Positions 23,480 through 36,302 are shown, counted from the first letter of the stretch. The stretch: 64,000 nt of DNA from Tillus elongatus (GCA_964006375.1 OZ023262.1:200284778-200348777), one strand, 5' to 3'. Numbers and translations are program-made. The notes: generated from the sequence alone by a model not told the origin.

Positions 23480-24390
23480 TATGAGAACTGTGGAGAAATG
23501 CCCTGTCAACACCGGGTAATGATTTCTTAAAGTTATATGATGTTGCAGAATTGTCAAACCGAAAGTTACAAGTGGGTTGACTAAACGACCTCTCACGAGT
23601 TATTTCTAGGACTAGATGATACGGATATTCCGTGAGAAGTACCTAGTGGAATTATGTTAACATTACAGGTGTCTCAAATCTTGAAAAGCAGTTGGTCGTT
23701 TAACGTAAATACTTGATTTGATGTAATCCCAAAGAAAGAAATCTAAGCAAGTAAGGTCTAAAAAACGAGTTATGGCCCATCTAAGAAATTGCTAACTCAT
23801 CTATTGAAATTGTCCTGTTGAAACTAGCAGTTTTGACATGACTGTCAATTGTGTCACAAGAGTAGTAATAATTTGGTTGATCGAGAGATTGAAATACTTT
23901 TCGTCATTCAAATTTCCGTCTATAGAAATGGGCATATATGCCTGTTTTCTTCAATTTAAATCCAAACATTTCACTTTTCGAGATGTTGCATATGAGCTTC
24001 ATGGATGCATTAGGGATTCTCATTTGACCAATACTCGTCAGAAAATACCACATCAGCTTCAAAATATTCATTTACATTACAGATTTGCATCATGCTTCTG
24101 CAAAACTTCACCCTTCGGTCGAAATCATCATCTGACAACTATTGAGCTAATATTGTACCTAATACGGATGACATTTTTCTCTTTTCAATATTTTTCCTAC
24201 AGGGCACCGACTTATACTACAGTTTAATTTCAAAGTTTTGGTGGAAGTTTGAGGTGATTCTTCTAATTGAATGGCGATGTTTTCTCTGATATCTTCATTA
24301 GTGACGCTTTGTGGTCTTCCAGATTTTGTTAGGTAATAAATAATATTTCTGGGATATTCTCCATGAATATAAAATAAGTTCAAAACATCC
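23480..24390 (-). pseudogene. Mariner-type transposase relic C
   Basis: Minus strand. The N-terminal HTH linker reads KSGRPQSVTNEDIRENIAIQ, EESPQTSTKTLKL and KILKREKCHPY (24159-24383). In another frame, LTCLDFFLWDYIKSSIYVKR at about 23700-23760 is the block holding the third catalytic Asp (PLDFFLWG in intact members). The middle is scrambled by indels. A possible terminus GGACACACTGTA lies at 24691-24702. Confidence 0.65.
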
Positions 24391-25202
<812 letters not shown>

Positions 25203-25216
25203 TTATATGTTTTCAG

Positions 25217-25938
25217 ATGCCCCGAAAATATATAAGGAAGACAGGTAGGGTTAATATTGATAAAAAGAAAAGGACGAAGCTAAATATAGTAGTAAACTTA
25301 CAGTTAACCAGGTGTTCACACAACAACAAGAAACTCAACTAAGCGACTACATAAAAAAGTCAGAATCAGATTTACACTATGGCGTATCATATCAGCAAAT
25401 TAGAAAAATTGCGTATGAAATATCAAAAAATAACAAAACTGTGGTTTTTCTTTTACAAAACTAGCTGAAATAGAAAATAAACTAATAATTGTATGTTTTA
25501 GGAAAATAATGGCTCATGAGTTTTATGAAAAGGCAACCTAATTTATCATTACGTAAGCCAAAAATCAAACGTCTAAGTCGCTCTATGGCTCGATGTGGAT
25601 GAGTTTTTTCTTTAAATATGTGTCTGTCTTGAAAAAGTTGGTACTCAACGCTGATCAAATTTGGATAAGGCAGGCAGCACTACTGCGATGAGGCCTGTTA
25701 AAATAGTTTTGCAAAAAGGCAACAAGTAAGTGGGACAAATAGCCTTGGCAGAAAGGGAGGCTCTAGTGACTTTTGTAGACATTATCAATGCTATTGGTAC
25801 ACCTATCCCACCAATATTTGTTTCTCCAAGAATTTTCAATCCTTCAAAATATTTATCTGGCGGCTCACCAACAGCTTCCATTGCATTGAGAAACAAGTCC
25901 GGGTGGATGATATCAGAATTGTTTTCTCCGCTCAACAT
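25217..25938 (+). pseudogene. pogo/Tigger-type transposase relic 1
   Basis: [19 protein letters not shown] at 25217 is the typical start of pogo transposases and is preceded by a TTTTCAG acceptor-like sequence. Then [20 protein letters not shown] and RKIAYEIS (CENP-B/HTH region), IKRLSRSMA, and finally GQIALAEREALVTFVDIINA, PPIFVSPR and KSGWMISELF (25726-25925; DDE_1 nuclease, before the second Asp). Stops and shifts are frequent. The gene is cut at 25938 by the tail of a minus-strand LINE. Confidence 0.75.
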
Positions 25939-26520
25939 ATTTATTTATTTATTTATTTAAATACAGATCACTCAACGAGAGTATCCCGTATTGAAGAGTA
26001 AAATTGTGCATAAAAAGACATACCCAAATAATCTATACAGCCATGACAAATATTGAAGAGTAAAATTGTGCATAAAAAGACATACACAAATAATCTATAC
26101 AGCTATGACAAATAACAACATTTCTTGATAAGCGAGGAAATCCAGAACTGTCTATACAATCATACGGATACATTACATCAGAGAAGCAGTGGTTCTTAGT
26201 TCTACTTTAATGCAATTCAGAATATCTATATAGCGATGCACCCCATTGTAGGAGTGCATTATATAAAGGAAGTCACGAGATCTGCAGGTAAACCTCGGCA
26301 CTATAAAAGATAGAGTGTGCAGTATTTGCGGACAGTCGATATCATCATTAAGCAAGTTCCATAGAAATACTGAAATGGGGACTGTTCGTCTGACCTGTAG
26401 GGATTCAATTCAAAATCGTTCCAACAAATCCGCCTGGGGCGTGCTCGCTGCAAGATAAACACCGTCAGCTTTGTAGACTATCAGTTTTAAGAACTTACAA
26501 CGAGCAGCCTCAAACGCGCT
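25939..26520 (-). pseudogene. LINE 3'-end fragment inserted in pogo relic 1
   Basis: Minus strand. SAFEAARCKFLKL near 26480, then NDDIDCPQILHTLSFIVPRF, RSRDFLYIMHSYN and DILNCIKVEL (26200-26350). This is the C-terminal tail of a Jockey-like reverse transcriptase. The 3' end is an (AAAT)n-type tail, seen as TTTATTTATTTATTT at about 25940-25960. The tail directly abuts pogo coding sequence. Confidence 0.6.
25990..26113. repeat. 62-bp tandem duplication
   Basis: Two adjacent 62-bp copies (25990-26051 and 26052-26113) starting ATTGAAGAGTAAAATTGTGC and differing at two positions by my count. They lie in the 3' UTR of the minus-strand LINE fragment. Confidence 0.9.
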
Positions 26521-26579
26521 CGTGTGTACCTCAGGAGCGTCACTTCTTAAGGTGTTATGAAAAACAGCAGCAAGGGTTT

Positions 26580-28260
26580 TCCACAGGGGTCAGGTTTACA
26601 CCCGATTCTGTAGCTAATTATAATGGAGAACTGGTATAATGAAATATAATCCATAGAACCGTGCGGAAGCAAAAATCGAGGGGCAGGCTTTTGCGGACGA
26701 CCAGCTTATCACTATAACAGCGTCCTCAAGAAGAAACTCTGTGAGGCATGCCAGAAGTGGGCTCACAAACTGGAATATGCCACCAAAAAGACGCAGGCTC
26801 TCTACAACGGTGCGACGATAGGTACCAAAGCGCAGACACAAAGGCACCCGGCGAACAAGATGGAAGACGTAACCACAAGGCCGGAAGCCAAACTAAAATA
26901 CCTGGGAGTGATGCTCGACTCAGGTATACTCTGGGTGGAACATTCCAGATACGTAGCCGACAAGATAGCAAAGGCGGCGTATGGGGTACTAGCGGTTGTG
27001 GTAAAGACGTTGGAGACGGCTCCAAAGACCCTTAGAGTCATATATGAGTCGAAGTGATGCCAGCTCTTTTGTTAGGCGCCGAAATCTGGGGTGAACGAGC
27101 AAGGGATTCTAGAGTAAATATAAAACTGCAGTCGGCCCGATGAGCGTTTCTATTGGGCCTACCCAAAGTCTTCCAACGCAGCACTCGCGGTGCTGGCGGG
27201 TTGTACACCTTTGTGGGTGGAAGCACAGAAGCACAATATAAGATGGAAATACTCAAAGGCGGCAAATTTTGAGGGTAAACGGGCGTACGGAGAAGGATCG
27301 CACCTGGCGGAGCAGAGGAAAACCTGGGCGAAATAGAAGGAACGGAAAAGGCAACAGGACGTTGGATATACACAGACACGTCAAGGGCCGGAATAGGCCT
27401 GGTGGCCTATGAAGACAACGTAGTGATCGAGAGCAAAAGCTCCAGGACGCATACCCGGTGCACTTGGCAGAATTGTTCCCGGTGGGTAGGGCAGTGGAAC
27501 AGTACGTCACTCTACAGGCTAGAACCGTCAACATCGCTTCCGATAATAGAGTCGACCTGGACGTGCTCATCAGGAGGAAGGGAGGAACGGCCAGAAGAAT
27601 CCACAGGAAGATGCAAGGGGTGAAGCGGGCTGGAACAAGAATAAGTCTGTGGTTGGGTAGCGACCAATTCGAAGGCATTGCAAAGGTTGACGCGAGAGCA
27701 AACGCCGTCATACGTGACCCCCTACGTCACGGGACGGTAGAAGCTCCGGTGACGAGTAGAATGCTCAAACGAAGTGCCAAGAAAGACAGTAAAGTAGAGT
27801 GGCAATATTACTGTGACAAGGAGATAAAGGTTAGGACCACTTATCGATACATAGAGAGCGTGGGTGTTAGCCTCAAGGCTGGAGTCAGAACGCGGTGACT
27901 TTTTGACTGGCCACGGGCCTTTCAAGGGCTACTTTAGTAGGTTTAACCTAAGGCCCGTAGTGGGAAAATGTGCGTGCGGAAACGGAGAGCAGGAGACAGC
28001 AAGACATGTGCTGGAAGACTGCCAGATGGAAAATCGCAACACGACAAGAAAAACTTTGCGATAAACCAGAATAGGGTTGAAGGTTCCTACCCGTTGAAGG
28101 TAAGCAGTTCTACCAAGAACGAGTAAATCAGGAATTGCAAGGAATGAGCCGCTGAAAACGAGTTGGAAGGGAAAACGCAAAGTGGGTTAGAGGATAACCG
28201 TGAAGAAAGAATGCGCCGGATAGAGAAATAGATCAGATTTCGGGAAAAGCAAGAGTGGAG
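26580..28260 (+). pseudogene. R1/LOA-type LINE relic with RNase H domain
   Basis: Plus strand, starting inside the reverse transcriptase: PQGSGLHPIL (26583), then the GQAFADDQLIT active-site motif (about 26683-26715). KLKYLGVMLDSGILWVEHSR and ADKIAKAAYGVLAVVVKTL follow at 26890-27050, then LLGAEIWGERARDSRVN. RNase H: WIYTDTSRAGIGLVAYEDN (27364-27420; the catalytic block is usually TDGS), then HLAELFPVGRAVEQY (27458-27505). C-terminal tail: FLTGHGPFKGYFSRFNL, CACGNGEQETARHVLEDC (27900-28025), a zinc-knuckle pattern. Several frameshifts are present. GC content is high for this window. Confidence 0.78.
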
Positions 28261-28384
28261 TGAACGTTCTTCTGAATGTGAAGCGGGTTCTGTCTTAAAA
28301 TACCTGCTGATTTTTCAGAGTGTAGAGGTTGTAGGGGTTCCTTTGGTGGTAACTTTGACATGTCAGTGTAGGAGGATACCATGT

Positions 28385-28951
28385 CCTAAAGTCCTCGGAC
28401 GGAAAAGCAGGGGCTTCGTACTCAAGATAGTAAACTGTGTACCTCATAGTATGGAGACCAAATTATGGACGCATATTCTAGATAGGGTCGTACATACGCA
28501 TTATACAATACTGGTACAGTTCCTGTGTTCTCAAAAGTGGCAGCGCTACGTACAAGAAAGTCCAGAGTCCTGAAAGCCTTCCATACAATAGACTCTATGT
28601 GGTTTATGAAAGACAGCTTACGGTCAAAAACAACACCCAGATCAGTTTCATCTCAGCCATCCGACGCACAACGCCACCCACAGAGTAATTCAATTCAGTA
28701 CGTGAGTGACTTAGACCTTATGTCATTACATCGCACTTCGGAATGTTGATGAGGAGGCAGTTGATGCAAGCCCATGAGTGTATTTTTCTAAGATTGTCCT
28801 CTAGTTTAACACAGTTTTCCAGATCTTCTATTCTGAGAACAATTTTCAGATCTTCAGCATACAGCAAGTGCGAGACGAGCGCTGTTGACCATACACGCTG
28901 TTCCATTGATAACAAAATTCTTTTGCTTCTGGACAATAATAATTTGCACAT
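28385..28951 (-). pseudogene. LINE reverse transcriptase fragment
   Basis: Minus strand. HLLYAEDLKIVLRIEDLENC (28840-28895) contains the YADD motif as YAED. SWACINCLLINIPKCDVMT follows, then after a frameshift FINHIESIVWKAFRTLDFLV and NAYVRPYLEYASIIWSPYY (28440-28610). The fragment runs from the palm to the thumb of a Jockey-like reverse transcriptase, lacks both ends and is frameshifted. Confidence 0.72.
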
Positions 28952-29264
28952 GTCTGTTCAAACAATGCGATATTGCAAATCAAATGAAATTGTGCTACTG
29001 CCATCTCCACCGCATACGACACACAGGCTGTAGCCTCTAGATGTAGCGATTTATGCACTATTTAAAGCCTTCGCAATAACTTCGGCTTATTCAGTTTATG
29101 GGCAATGGAGGGCGTTACGCCCCTGATACGATTTTATAAACTTTGTAAAACAAAACTTTAGATATGTACCTACATTATGGAAAAAAAATTACAAATCTGA
29201 TTCATAAAATGGGTTTTATTGCGTTTTGAAAAACAAAGTTAGCTTGCCGCACCCTCTATAAGCT
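28952..29264. other. Non-coding spacer
   Basis: No recognised element between a LINE relic and a pogo fragment. Confidence 0.35.
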
Positions 29265-29600
29265 AGTTGGCCAACAGAGCATATCAAAATGCATTATCTT
29301 TGAATAGTATTAAAAACGCGTTTAAGAAAATCGGATTACGGCCACTTGATAGACTAGTCTTTAGCGAGACCGATTCTGTAACCAGCAGTGTCACTGGCAG
29401 GCCTCTTGATACAGGCGAGCAGGGTAATTATTCCTTTAAAACATTAACAGATATCTAATGTGGAGCGGTCTCAGGCAAAACCCCATTCACCTGATGAACA
29501 TCACGGCCAATTTTTTTAAAGTTTGTAGCGTCACCAGCTATCAACTTCAGGATTAAATGCTAACAAACATTTTAAAGGTGCTAGCCTGGAAGAACTGTTC
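29265..29600 (+). pseudogene. pogo-type transposase C-terminal fragment
   Basis: AYQNALSLNSIKNAFKKIGL, RPLDRLVFSETD and SSVTGRPLD (29275-29410) match the region after the catalytic domain in pogo/Tigger proteins (usually ...FxxTGIxPLxxxVFxxxDF...TDRP). No nuclease domain precedes it. Confidence 0.65.
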
Positions 29601-29851
29601 CCTACCCCAAAGGAAATATAAAAAATCCGAAAAGTATAAAAAGGAAATCTAGATTCATTATTTATACTGCCATCCTTTAATTGTAGAATCAGAAATAATT
29701 TAGAGTTGGAGAAGAAAAGAAAAAAGAAGCTACCAAGAAAAAAGGATCAATAAAACATTCATTTAAGGAAAATTGCCTAAAGCATTGGCGTGGTAATTTC
29801 CTCACATTGTAGTATTTTATAAAAGTGTCTTTTGAGATACTAAAAAATAAG

Positions 29852-29859
29852 TCTTAACT
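29852..29859. repeat. hAT 8-bp target-site duplication, left
   Basis: TCTTAACT, identical to 33353-33360. Confidence 0.92.
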
Positions 29860-30018
29860 CAGCGTTTCTCAACCCTTTAGTATTTTCGACCCAATTTTCA
29901 ATCATATTTCTAATCGCGCGGATGGGCGAGAAGTTTCGATTTGTTTCGAATAGTCTAGAACGTCTGCGCAGTGTGAATAAATGCTGCATCTCAACCAGTT
30001 TCAGCCAGTCCCTGTCAA

Positions 30019-30784
30019 GTGGATTCTTCTACCGTACATGTTTATGTTGTAATTTGCGTGTTAACTGCACTTGACGATATTCAAATAGCAGTAGATTTAT
30101 ACAGTGTGTACAGAGTCGTGGATAAATTTTTCAGTGGGCATAAGCAAGAATTTTACGATAGTGAAGCATCAACAAGTGCACAGAAAAGAGTGGTTCTGAG
30201 ACATAAAACAAGAAAATATTTTCAAGAATATTTAATGTTTGGGTTTACCAGCAGTGAAGTGAACGAAGAAGAAAGGCCCCTGTGTGTGATTTGCTTAAAA
30301 GCTTTGGCAGCAGACAGCATGAAATTTAATAAACTTAAATGGAATGTGAAAACGCTCCATAATGAGTGCGTGAACAAACCTTGAGAATTCTTGAATAACA
30401 ATTAAAATCCAATGAAAAGCAGAAATCATTCTTTTAACTTTGTGGATGAAAAAGCTTTACTTGCCTCTTACAAAGTTTCATATCAAATAGCCAGATGTAA
30501 AAAGCCTCACAGCATTGCATGAAGAGCTTACACTGCCAGCTGCAATTGAGATCGTAGAAACTATGTTTGGAGATAATTTTTCCAAACAATTTCAGTTCAT
30601 ACCTCTGTCAAATGATACCGCTTTCCGTCGAAATGGTAATATAGCTGAAGATGTGCAGCGTCCGCTTTTTGGAGAGTTGCGTGATAGACTGTTTTTAATT
30701 CAGCTTGATGAGGCAGCAAATAACAATAAGGATGCTCATTTAATTGTCTATATTCGATTTTGTGATGGCATGTCAGCAGTATAA
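30019..30784 (+). pseudogene. hAT transposase, BED finger and N-terminal part
   Basis: Encodes YFQEYLMFGFTSSEVNEEER, then PLCVICLKALAADSMKFNKL and TLHNEC (BED finger: CxxC, later H and C; 30220-30375). It continues LLASYKVSYQIARCKKPHSI, then from 30515 LPAAIEIVETMFGDNF, IPLSNDTAFRR and LIQLDEAANNNKDAHLIVYI, ending RFCDGMSAV at 30784. The LDE block carries the first catalytic Asp of hAT nucleases. Stops and a frameshift lie between the two open pieces. Confidence 0.82.
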
Positions 30785-30799
30785 AAACTACTATTTGTA

Positions 30800-32814
30800 A
30801 CGATTCAGTTTTTATGTGGAATCATTACTGGTTTAAAAACACTTAGAAAGCCCCCAAGCATAATAAATAATACTAGAAACCCTATCTATATTAAATATTT
30901 CAAATTTTGGTTTCAAAATAATGTTGATGAAATTTCGATGAAAAATTCTGTATCGTAAGAAGCGTAAGACTCCCTATAATATACGTCGAAATCTAAATAT
31001 TAAAAAACGTTGCATTTTGTTGGGGAAAATAAACGTCTCTATTGTCCTGAAATTCTAGGTAAAAGCTGAGCGGACGAGTCCATTATTGTGGAGGTGTGTA
31101 TAGAAGACGTCGGTGATTTCGCCAGCGATTGGAGGTTTCGTTTTATCTCATTCGAAGAATGAAGGCGAGAAATAGCTCGCACACAGCCACTAACGCTCAT
31201 GACTCTGAAAATTTCGTGCAGGGGTCAGGAGCAGCAGAACGCTCTCTACCTCTGGAGAGTCTAGCGCTGGCGCTCCTGGCGTAAACATCGTTTACTTGAG
31301 GTGGCTCTCTAATTGTCTTATAAACGGGGTTTTAAGACTTTCTGTTACCTATACTACCTTGTTACAATACTCCGTGATTGTTTAAAGTGTTTTAATAATT
31401 TTAGAGTTTGAATAAACATAGAATTCAGCATAGAACGGGAGTTCAGTTGTGGTTCTTTGTTTCAACCTGTTGCCTTGCCGCTTTAATTTACGTTTAAATT
31501 GCGATTCGCGAAGTTTCCAACAAGCGAATTCAGAATATCGACCTAGGTGTCAAATGGTCTTGTACACGTGACACAACAAATCCACCTGCTGTGACCACCA
31601 ATGGGAAGCATCACTGATTTGCCCAGCTTCTTCTGTCATATCGAGGTCACTGAAACTTGTGTCAGGCATTCTTAGTAGATCCAACTTGGAGGGCATCCCC
31701 AATAGAGTCACAGGTAATTCAAGTCAGGAAAGTTTGGTGAGTCCACATATAATTGTTTTCTGAACCAGTCAATATTTCATGCAGTGATTTGATATCTGAA
31801 CATTTTATAATCTGAACATTCAAACTCACTTAATCAAGTTTGAGTTTAAACTTTAAACATGTCAAGGAGGTGCTGTTAAAATAATTATAGATTTCCTATT
31901 TAATCTCTGGAATTATCTCAGTTTTTGTAAATTTAAACATTTAGTTTTTGAAATTGTAATTGGTAAATTTTGTCTGTAAAAATTTCCAACTTATGCATTA
32001 TCTTTAATATCACTTATTTTCAATCATTATTATAGAGTTTTCACGTAAATATTTACATATATATTTTTTAATTGAGCCTCACTCTAAGAACTGTCCAGGA
32101 TCTAAATATAAAATTAACCAAGTTAATTGACAAACGTCAAATAATTTACATAATAATTTGTTTACTTTTAAGCTGCAGACACACAGTATCTGATTTTTAG
32201 TATACCTCAATATATAAGTGCTTATATTTATTTAGCAAGATGCAACCACATTTATCTCATTATTCTGTCATATGCACGTTAATTGATAATTTATTGTTAT
32301 TGAAGCTCTTGCTATTTGATTTCTATTTGTGTACAATTAATGTTTATTTTGATTCCAGCTATTTTTATTTCATTGTGTTGCTATTCCAAATTCAATTCAT
32401 ATGAATAAATTCAATATTCTGTTACATTAATATGTCTGTTTGATTGAAGATAATTTCCTCTTTAAACCCTTTTGACTTTTTGGTGCGGACATAATCAAGA
32501 CTCTTTAATATCGCATTCCTAGATATCGAAGAGAAATCTTAATAAAAAAAGAGCATCGTAACCAGGCACTAGTTTGGAGCGCTGATAAATATGAGACTTC
32601 AGGCAGTGCAACAACACAAGAGCGTAAGTACTAAACTATGTTAAGATCTTCCAACCTCATAAAGTATTTCTAATCTTGCTAGTCATAAATCTGATAGATA
32701 GAAACCTTTTAGGGTAGGATTTATAGTAAACAGTGACCTCACTACGGACCAGATTTGGGTTCATTTGAGATCCCTCATATATTACTGCTTGCCTATTACC
32801 GGGTTATAAATATA
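30800..32814. other. About 2 kb unidentified insertion inside the hAT gene
   Basis: The hAT protein is collinear up to FCDGMSAV at 30784 and resumes with IFCKPIELKTTALALF at about 32840, so the sequence between is foreign. Part of it (about 31090-31510) has LTR-like features: CTTATAAACGGGG, then AATAAA at 31412, in higher-GC sequence. I see no reverse transcriptase or transposase. A stretch at 31550-31735 is open on the minus strand for about 50 codons but matches nothing I know. Confidence 0.5.
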
Positions 32815-33102
32815 AATTCTTTATTTAAGGGAGGTTACATATTCTGCAAACCAATAGAGCTCAAAACAACAGCGCTTGCATTATTTGTTATCTGGAATGA
32901 TTTTCTTAACGAGGAAAATATAGAGCGGAAAAATGGGTCAGAATATGCACCAATGGTGCTCGTACAATGTCTGGAAGATTACAAAGTATACAGGCACTTG
33001 CAAAACAAAACATTACAGTGTCAATTTCTAATATTAAACCTTCTTTCGAAAAACTTTGCTCTGCAAGATAGGCCCAAGGGAGTCACTAATAATTATTATT
33101 AA
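32815..33102 (+). pseudogene. hAT transposase, continuing segment
   Basis: GGYIFCKPIELKTTALALFV, IWNDFLNEENIE, then broken traces of the CxDGAxSMSG block (AYxPMVLVQCLE), ending at 33102. In relatives this follows directly after the DGMS block, which shows where the 2-kb insertion landed. Confidence 0.78.
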
Positions 33103-33172
33103 TGTTGTTTTTAATTTAATATTGACGAGTTAATTATTAGATAGGTTGTGTAGTATTGATGCAATCCTATGT

Positions 33173-33268
33173 AAGTGTATCCTATTGCTTTTCTTTGAGT
33201 AAATTAAATAAAAATCCTATATAAAATAAGTGTATTTTATTGCTTTTCTTTTAGTAAATTGAATACAT
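33173..33268. repeat. Short tandem duplication near the hAT 3' end
   Basis: AAGTGTATCCTATTGCTTTT at 33173 recurs as AAGTGTATTTTATTGCTTTT at 33227, each followed by an AGTAAATT.AATA block. The period is about 54 bp. Confidence 0.75.
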
Positions 33269-33352
33269 TTTTTTAATAGTATAGATATTTTTTCAATATG
33301 CTCGCGCCCTCCATTAAATTTTATAAGGCACCCCACAGGTTGAGAATCGCTG

Positions 33353-33360
33353 TCTTAACT
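33353..33360. repeat. hAT 8-bp target-site duplication, right
   Basis: TCTTAACT, identical to 29852-29859. Confidence 0.92.
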
Positions 33361-34560
33361 TACATAAACCAGCGATTCGGTTTTGTAAGACCTTGTAGCT
33401 ATTCTCGTAACAATATTGAAACTTTAAAATATAGTATCTACGTACCTACCCTCTGTAAAACTACAACATAATATTTGAAAAGTTGCCAAACGAATCCCAT
33501 TTTCCGCTACTTAATATCAACATGCCTATATTCACAGCGTCGGTGTTACAAAACTGTGATTGGCTGCTTTACACTTTTAATTGAAAATAATGGCACATGC
33601 CGCCTACTTGATTAGTTCCAAAATATATTTAGCGTCAATTAGTGACTAAATCGGCACGGATGTTCAGATTGTCAGCTTTCATTAATAAATTGATTGAGTT
33701 TTAACGAATTCAAAACAATGCGTGTCTTAATTTATCTACTATCATAAAATGTACTTTATCTTTACCTCAGAATCGCGTACACAAAAAGTTTTAAAAAAAA
33801 GTGTGCAACCGTCTGAAGGTAGCATAACTCATATTTACTACCCATGGTGTTGCTGTGCATCGCCGGATGTCGAAACCCAGTGCTTCTTTTTTAATATATT
33901 TAATTGGTCGTCTGCAAGGTACTACACAAATTACTAGACTCCCAGGCTACTTCAAAATGGCTTCCCGTGTAATTTTCAGCATAATAAGAATAATTTTCAA
34001 ATATGGTAGAACTATTATTATGTTATACCGTTTCATGATTGGCGGCTTAGGGCACAATGAAACAAGGCCCCTCCTCTTGCGTGACGTCACAAAGCGACAG
34101 TAGAGCTTCTGCAACCCCTGTGCGGGGGTGTTGCACCCTGCTAGTGGTAAATAGGACTACGGTCAGTACAGTCAACATACATCAATTATTTACCTATTAA
34201 AAAGGCAGTTTATACTGTACCATGCACTCACGCTTTACTGATCGTATCAAAGATCGACGCTGGAGCTCGTCTAACAGAACCGAGCAATTCGATGTAATTA
34301 TCGTGTTTATATTGAGACAGGTTAATGGGGAGTGCGAATTTGTAAATTGACGGAAATTGTATTGAAAATGTTTGATCAACGACATTGCAAATAAATTACT
34401 TTGCTTGTTCAGTTACATTTCTTTGTTTACAAATTTCTTAATATATTATGCGCAGTTCAATGTTATATTTTTATGTAGGTAAAAGTGATAGTGTCACATA
34501 GTTTCCAGGAGAAACGTCAAATTATTTTTCAATACCTACATGGATACTATGAATTGACAT
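33361..34560. other. Non-repetitive-looking AT-rich sequence
   Basis: About 1.2 kb without any repeat or protein motif I recognise. It may be unique intergenic DNA or an unknown old repeat. Confidence 0.35.
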
Positions 34561-34562
34561 GA

Positions 34563-34815
34563 ACCGAGGTTGTGACATTGTGTTTGAGCAAGCTGAATGT
34601 CTGCACGTGGCACCTTTTGGAGTGGTGGGGTTAAGCCGTGGGTGCCGTGTACATGCGATGTTTGGCACCATAAATATCCATACCTTTTTTATATAAACGA
34701 CGGGATTTGGGAAACTTTACAGGATAATGAGGTGAAACTATTCTCTGGCGTCAGTGATTGGTCATAGTCCGAAAATAGACCGACGTTAAATAAACAAAAT
34801 ACAATACAATACGAT
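34563..34815 (+). mobile_element. SINE family 1, 5'-truncated copy
   Basis: Follows the minus-strand SINE at 16592-16950 block by block: GAGCAAGCTGAATGTCTGC, TGTACATGCGAT, AATGAGGTGAAACT, TGGCGTCAGTGATTGGTCAT and AATAGACCGACGTTAA. The tRNA head is missing. The tail is AATACAATACAATACG-like rather than pure A. Confidence 0.75.
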
Positions 34816-34975
34816 ACAAGAAACATAATTCCGTTAGATGTTTTTTAATCCCGAAACAAGTCCACTAACTCGTAAAAAATCCATCTCCTACCATAATACC
34901 ATGTATTTGCAAGGAACCGTACCTTTTAGAGAATTTTTATGAAAAAAATTTGCTAATAGAGCGGTTCTGATGTAT
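34690..34975 (+). repeat. Direct duplication, first copy (pairs with 36728-37001)
   Basis: From ATATAAACGACGGGATTTGG through the SINE tail to GTACCTTTTAGAGAATTTTT, this repeats almost base for base at 36728-37001. It includes non-SINE sequence after the tail, so it is a duplicated block rather than two SINE insertions. Confidence 0.82.
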
Positions 34976-35179
34976 ATAGTGATAGTGATAGTGTATTTCC
35001 CATCAATATTTACATGGGGCGTCAAACAGAACTAACGTTTTTACATTCAAATATAACACGTAAAATCGCAAAACTAAAGATAATAAAAGCACTGTCAACA
35101 TATAAAATGCTAAAACTACCTAATAACAACAAATATAAACTAACAAAGCTAAATACGTGCGCTGTAAAACAAACCCTGA

Positions 35180-35266
<87 letters not shown>

Positions 35267-36302
35267 ACATATCATTACAGTTCAAAACATTAAATTACAC
35301 ATAAAATAAATACATGTTAAAGTCAAAAAAATAAAAAAAGTTAAAGCTAACTATCACAATTTTAAGCGTTTTATCTTCTTTGGGGCAACATGGTCCGACA
35401 AATAAAATTATTCAGATGATATATCTGCGCTATACACTCCTTAAAGTCTCAAACTTGTTTACTCTGTATCATGAACTCTTCCAATGTATAAACTGGTGTT
35501 TTCAGTAGGATCTGCTTCAGTGCCTTATGAAATTGCTGCGTTGGTTTGTTCTTTAGTTCAACCGGTATCCTATTATACAGTTTAGGACCCCAATAGTCCA
35601 CTCCCTGCTATGTCTGAGACAGTCTATGAAGTGGTGTTCTTATACTATCCTTACTTCGGGTGTCGAAATGGTGCTTTTGATTGTTCGTTGGAAATCTGTC
35701 CAGGTTATTATGCACATACTTCACACACTGAAACACATACAGTGCTGGAAGTGTCAAAATTCCTTCAAGTCTAAAAGCCTCCCTACAACTGTCGGTAGGC
35801 TTCAAGCCCACCAGTGCCCTCACAGCCCTCTTCTGCATGATAAAGACCTCCCTTGCCGCAGATGAATTGCCCCACAGAAGTATCCCATATGCAAGCACAA
35901 TATGACAGTGTACTAAACTGCTTCACCATTCTAACTGTGTGTATTCCCGTTGCCAGCTTCCCTATTATACATTCGACGTGTACGTTCCAGGTAAGTCGGC
36001 TATCAATATTAATGCCCAAAAATTTAAGATGTTGCCGCTCGCTAGTTCTCTTAAAGTTTAAATAATGTGTCTTCTTTTCATTTATTTTTAATTTGTTGTC
36101 ACTTAACCACTTTTTAGATGTCTCTAGTGTATCCCATTTTATTTTTTCTAGTTCGTCTTCCTCAGACGATTTGACAAAAAACGAGGCATCATCCGCATAA
36201 AGGTGGGTGGAAACTGTCTCACTCACTATTTAAGTCATTGATATATATTATGAACAAAATCGGTCCCAATACAGATCCCTGTGGCACTCCATGGATAACA
36301 GT

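Larger units (their letters stand above)
29860..33352 (+). mobile_element. hAT transposon (ZBED5/SCAND3-like)
   Basis: The element is 3493 bp. Terminal inverted repeats of 15 bp (CAGCGTTTCTCAACC at 29860-29874 against CAGCGATTCTCAACC in reverse at 33338-33352) match at 14 of 15 positions. A perfect 8-bp duplication TCTTAACT flanks it. These are hAT hallmarks. Inside are a BED zinc-finger region and parts of an RNase H-like hAT transposase, interrupted by about 2 kb of foreign sequence (30800-32814). The C-terminal two thirds of the transposase are missing, so the element is immobile on its own. Confidence 0.9.

Noticed and set aside
25645..25938. A 97-codon minus-strand frame
   Set aside because: It is antisense to pogo relic 1; the plus strand carries the recognisable transposase blocks.
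25990..26113. A possible CRISPR-like repeat pair
   Set aside because: Two directly adjacent copies without spacers, in a eukaryotic LINE 3' UTR.
26726..27711. Minus-strand frames of about 80-150 codons
   Set aside because: They are shadows of the GC-rich R1/LOA-type LINE relic on the plus strand.
31090..31510. A definite LTR retrotransposon
   Set aside because: TATAAA and AATAAA signals are present, but I could not find matching TG/CA ends, a primer-binding site or any gag-pol trace.
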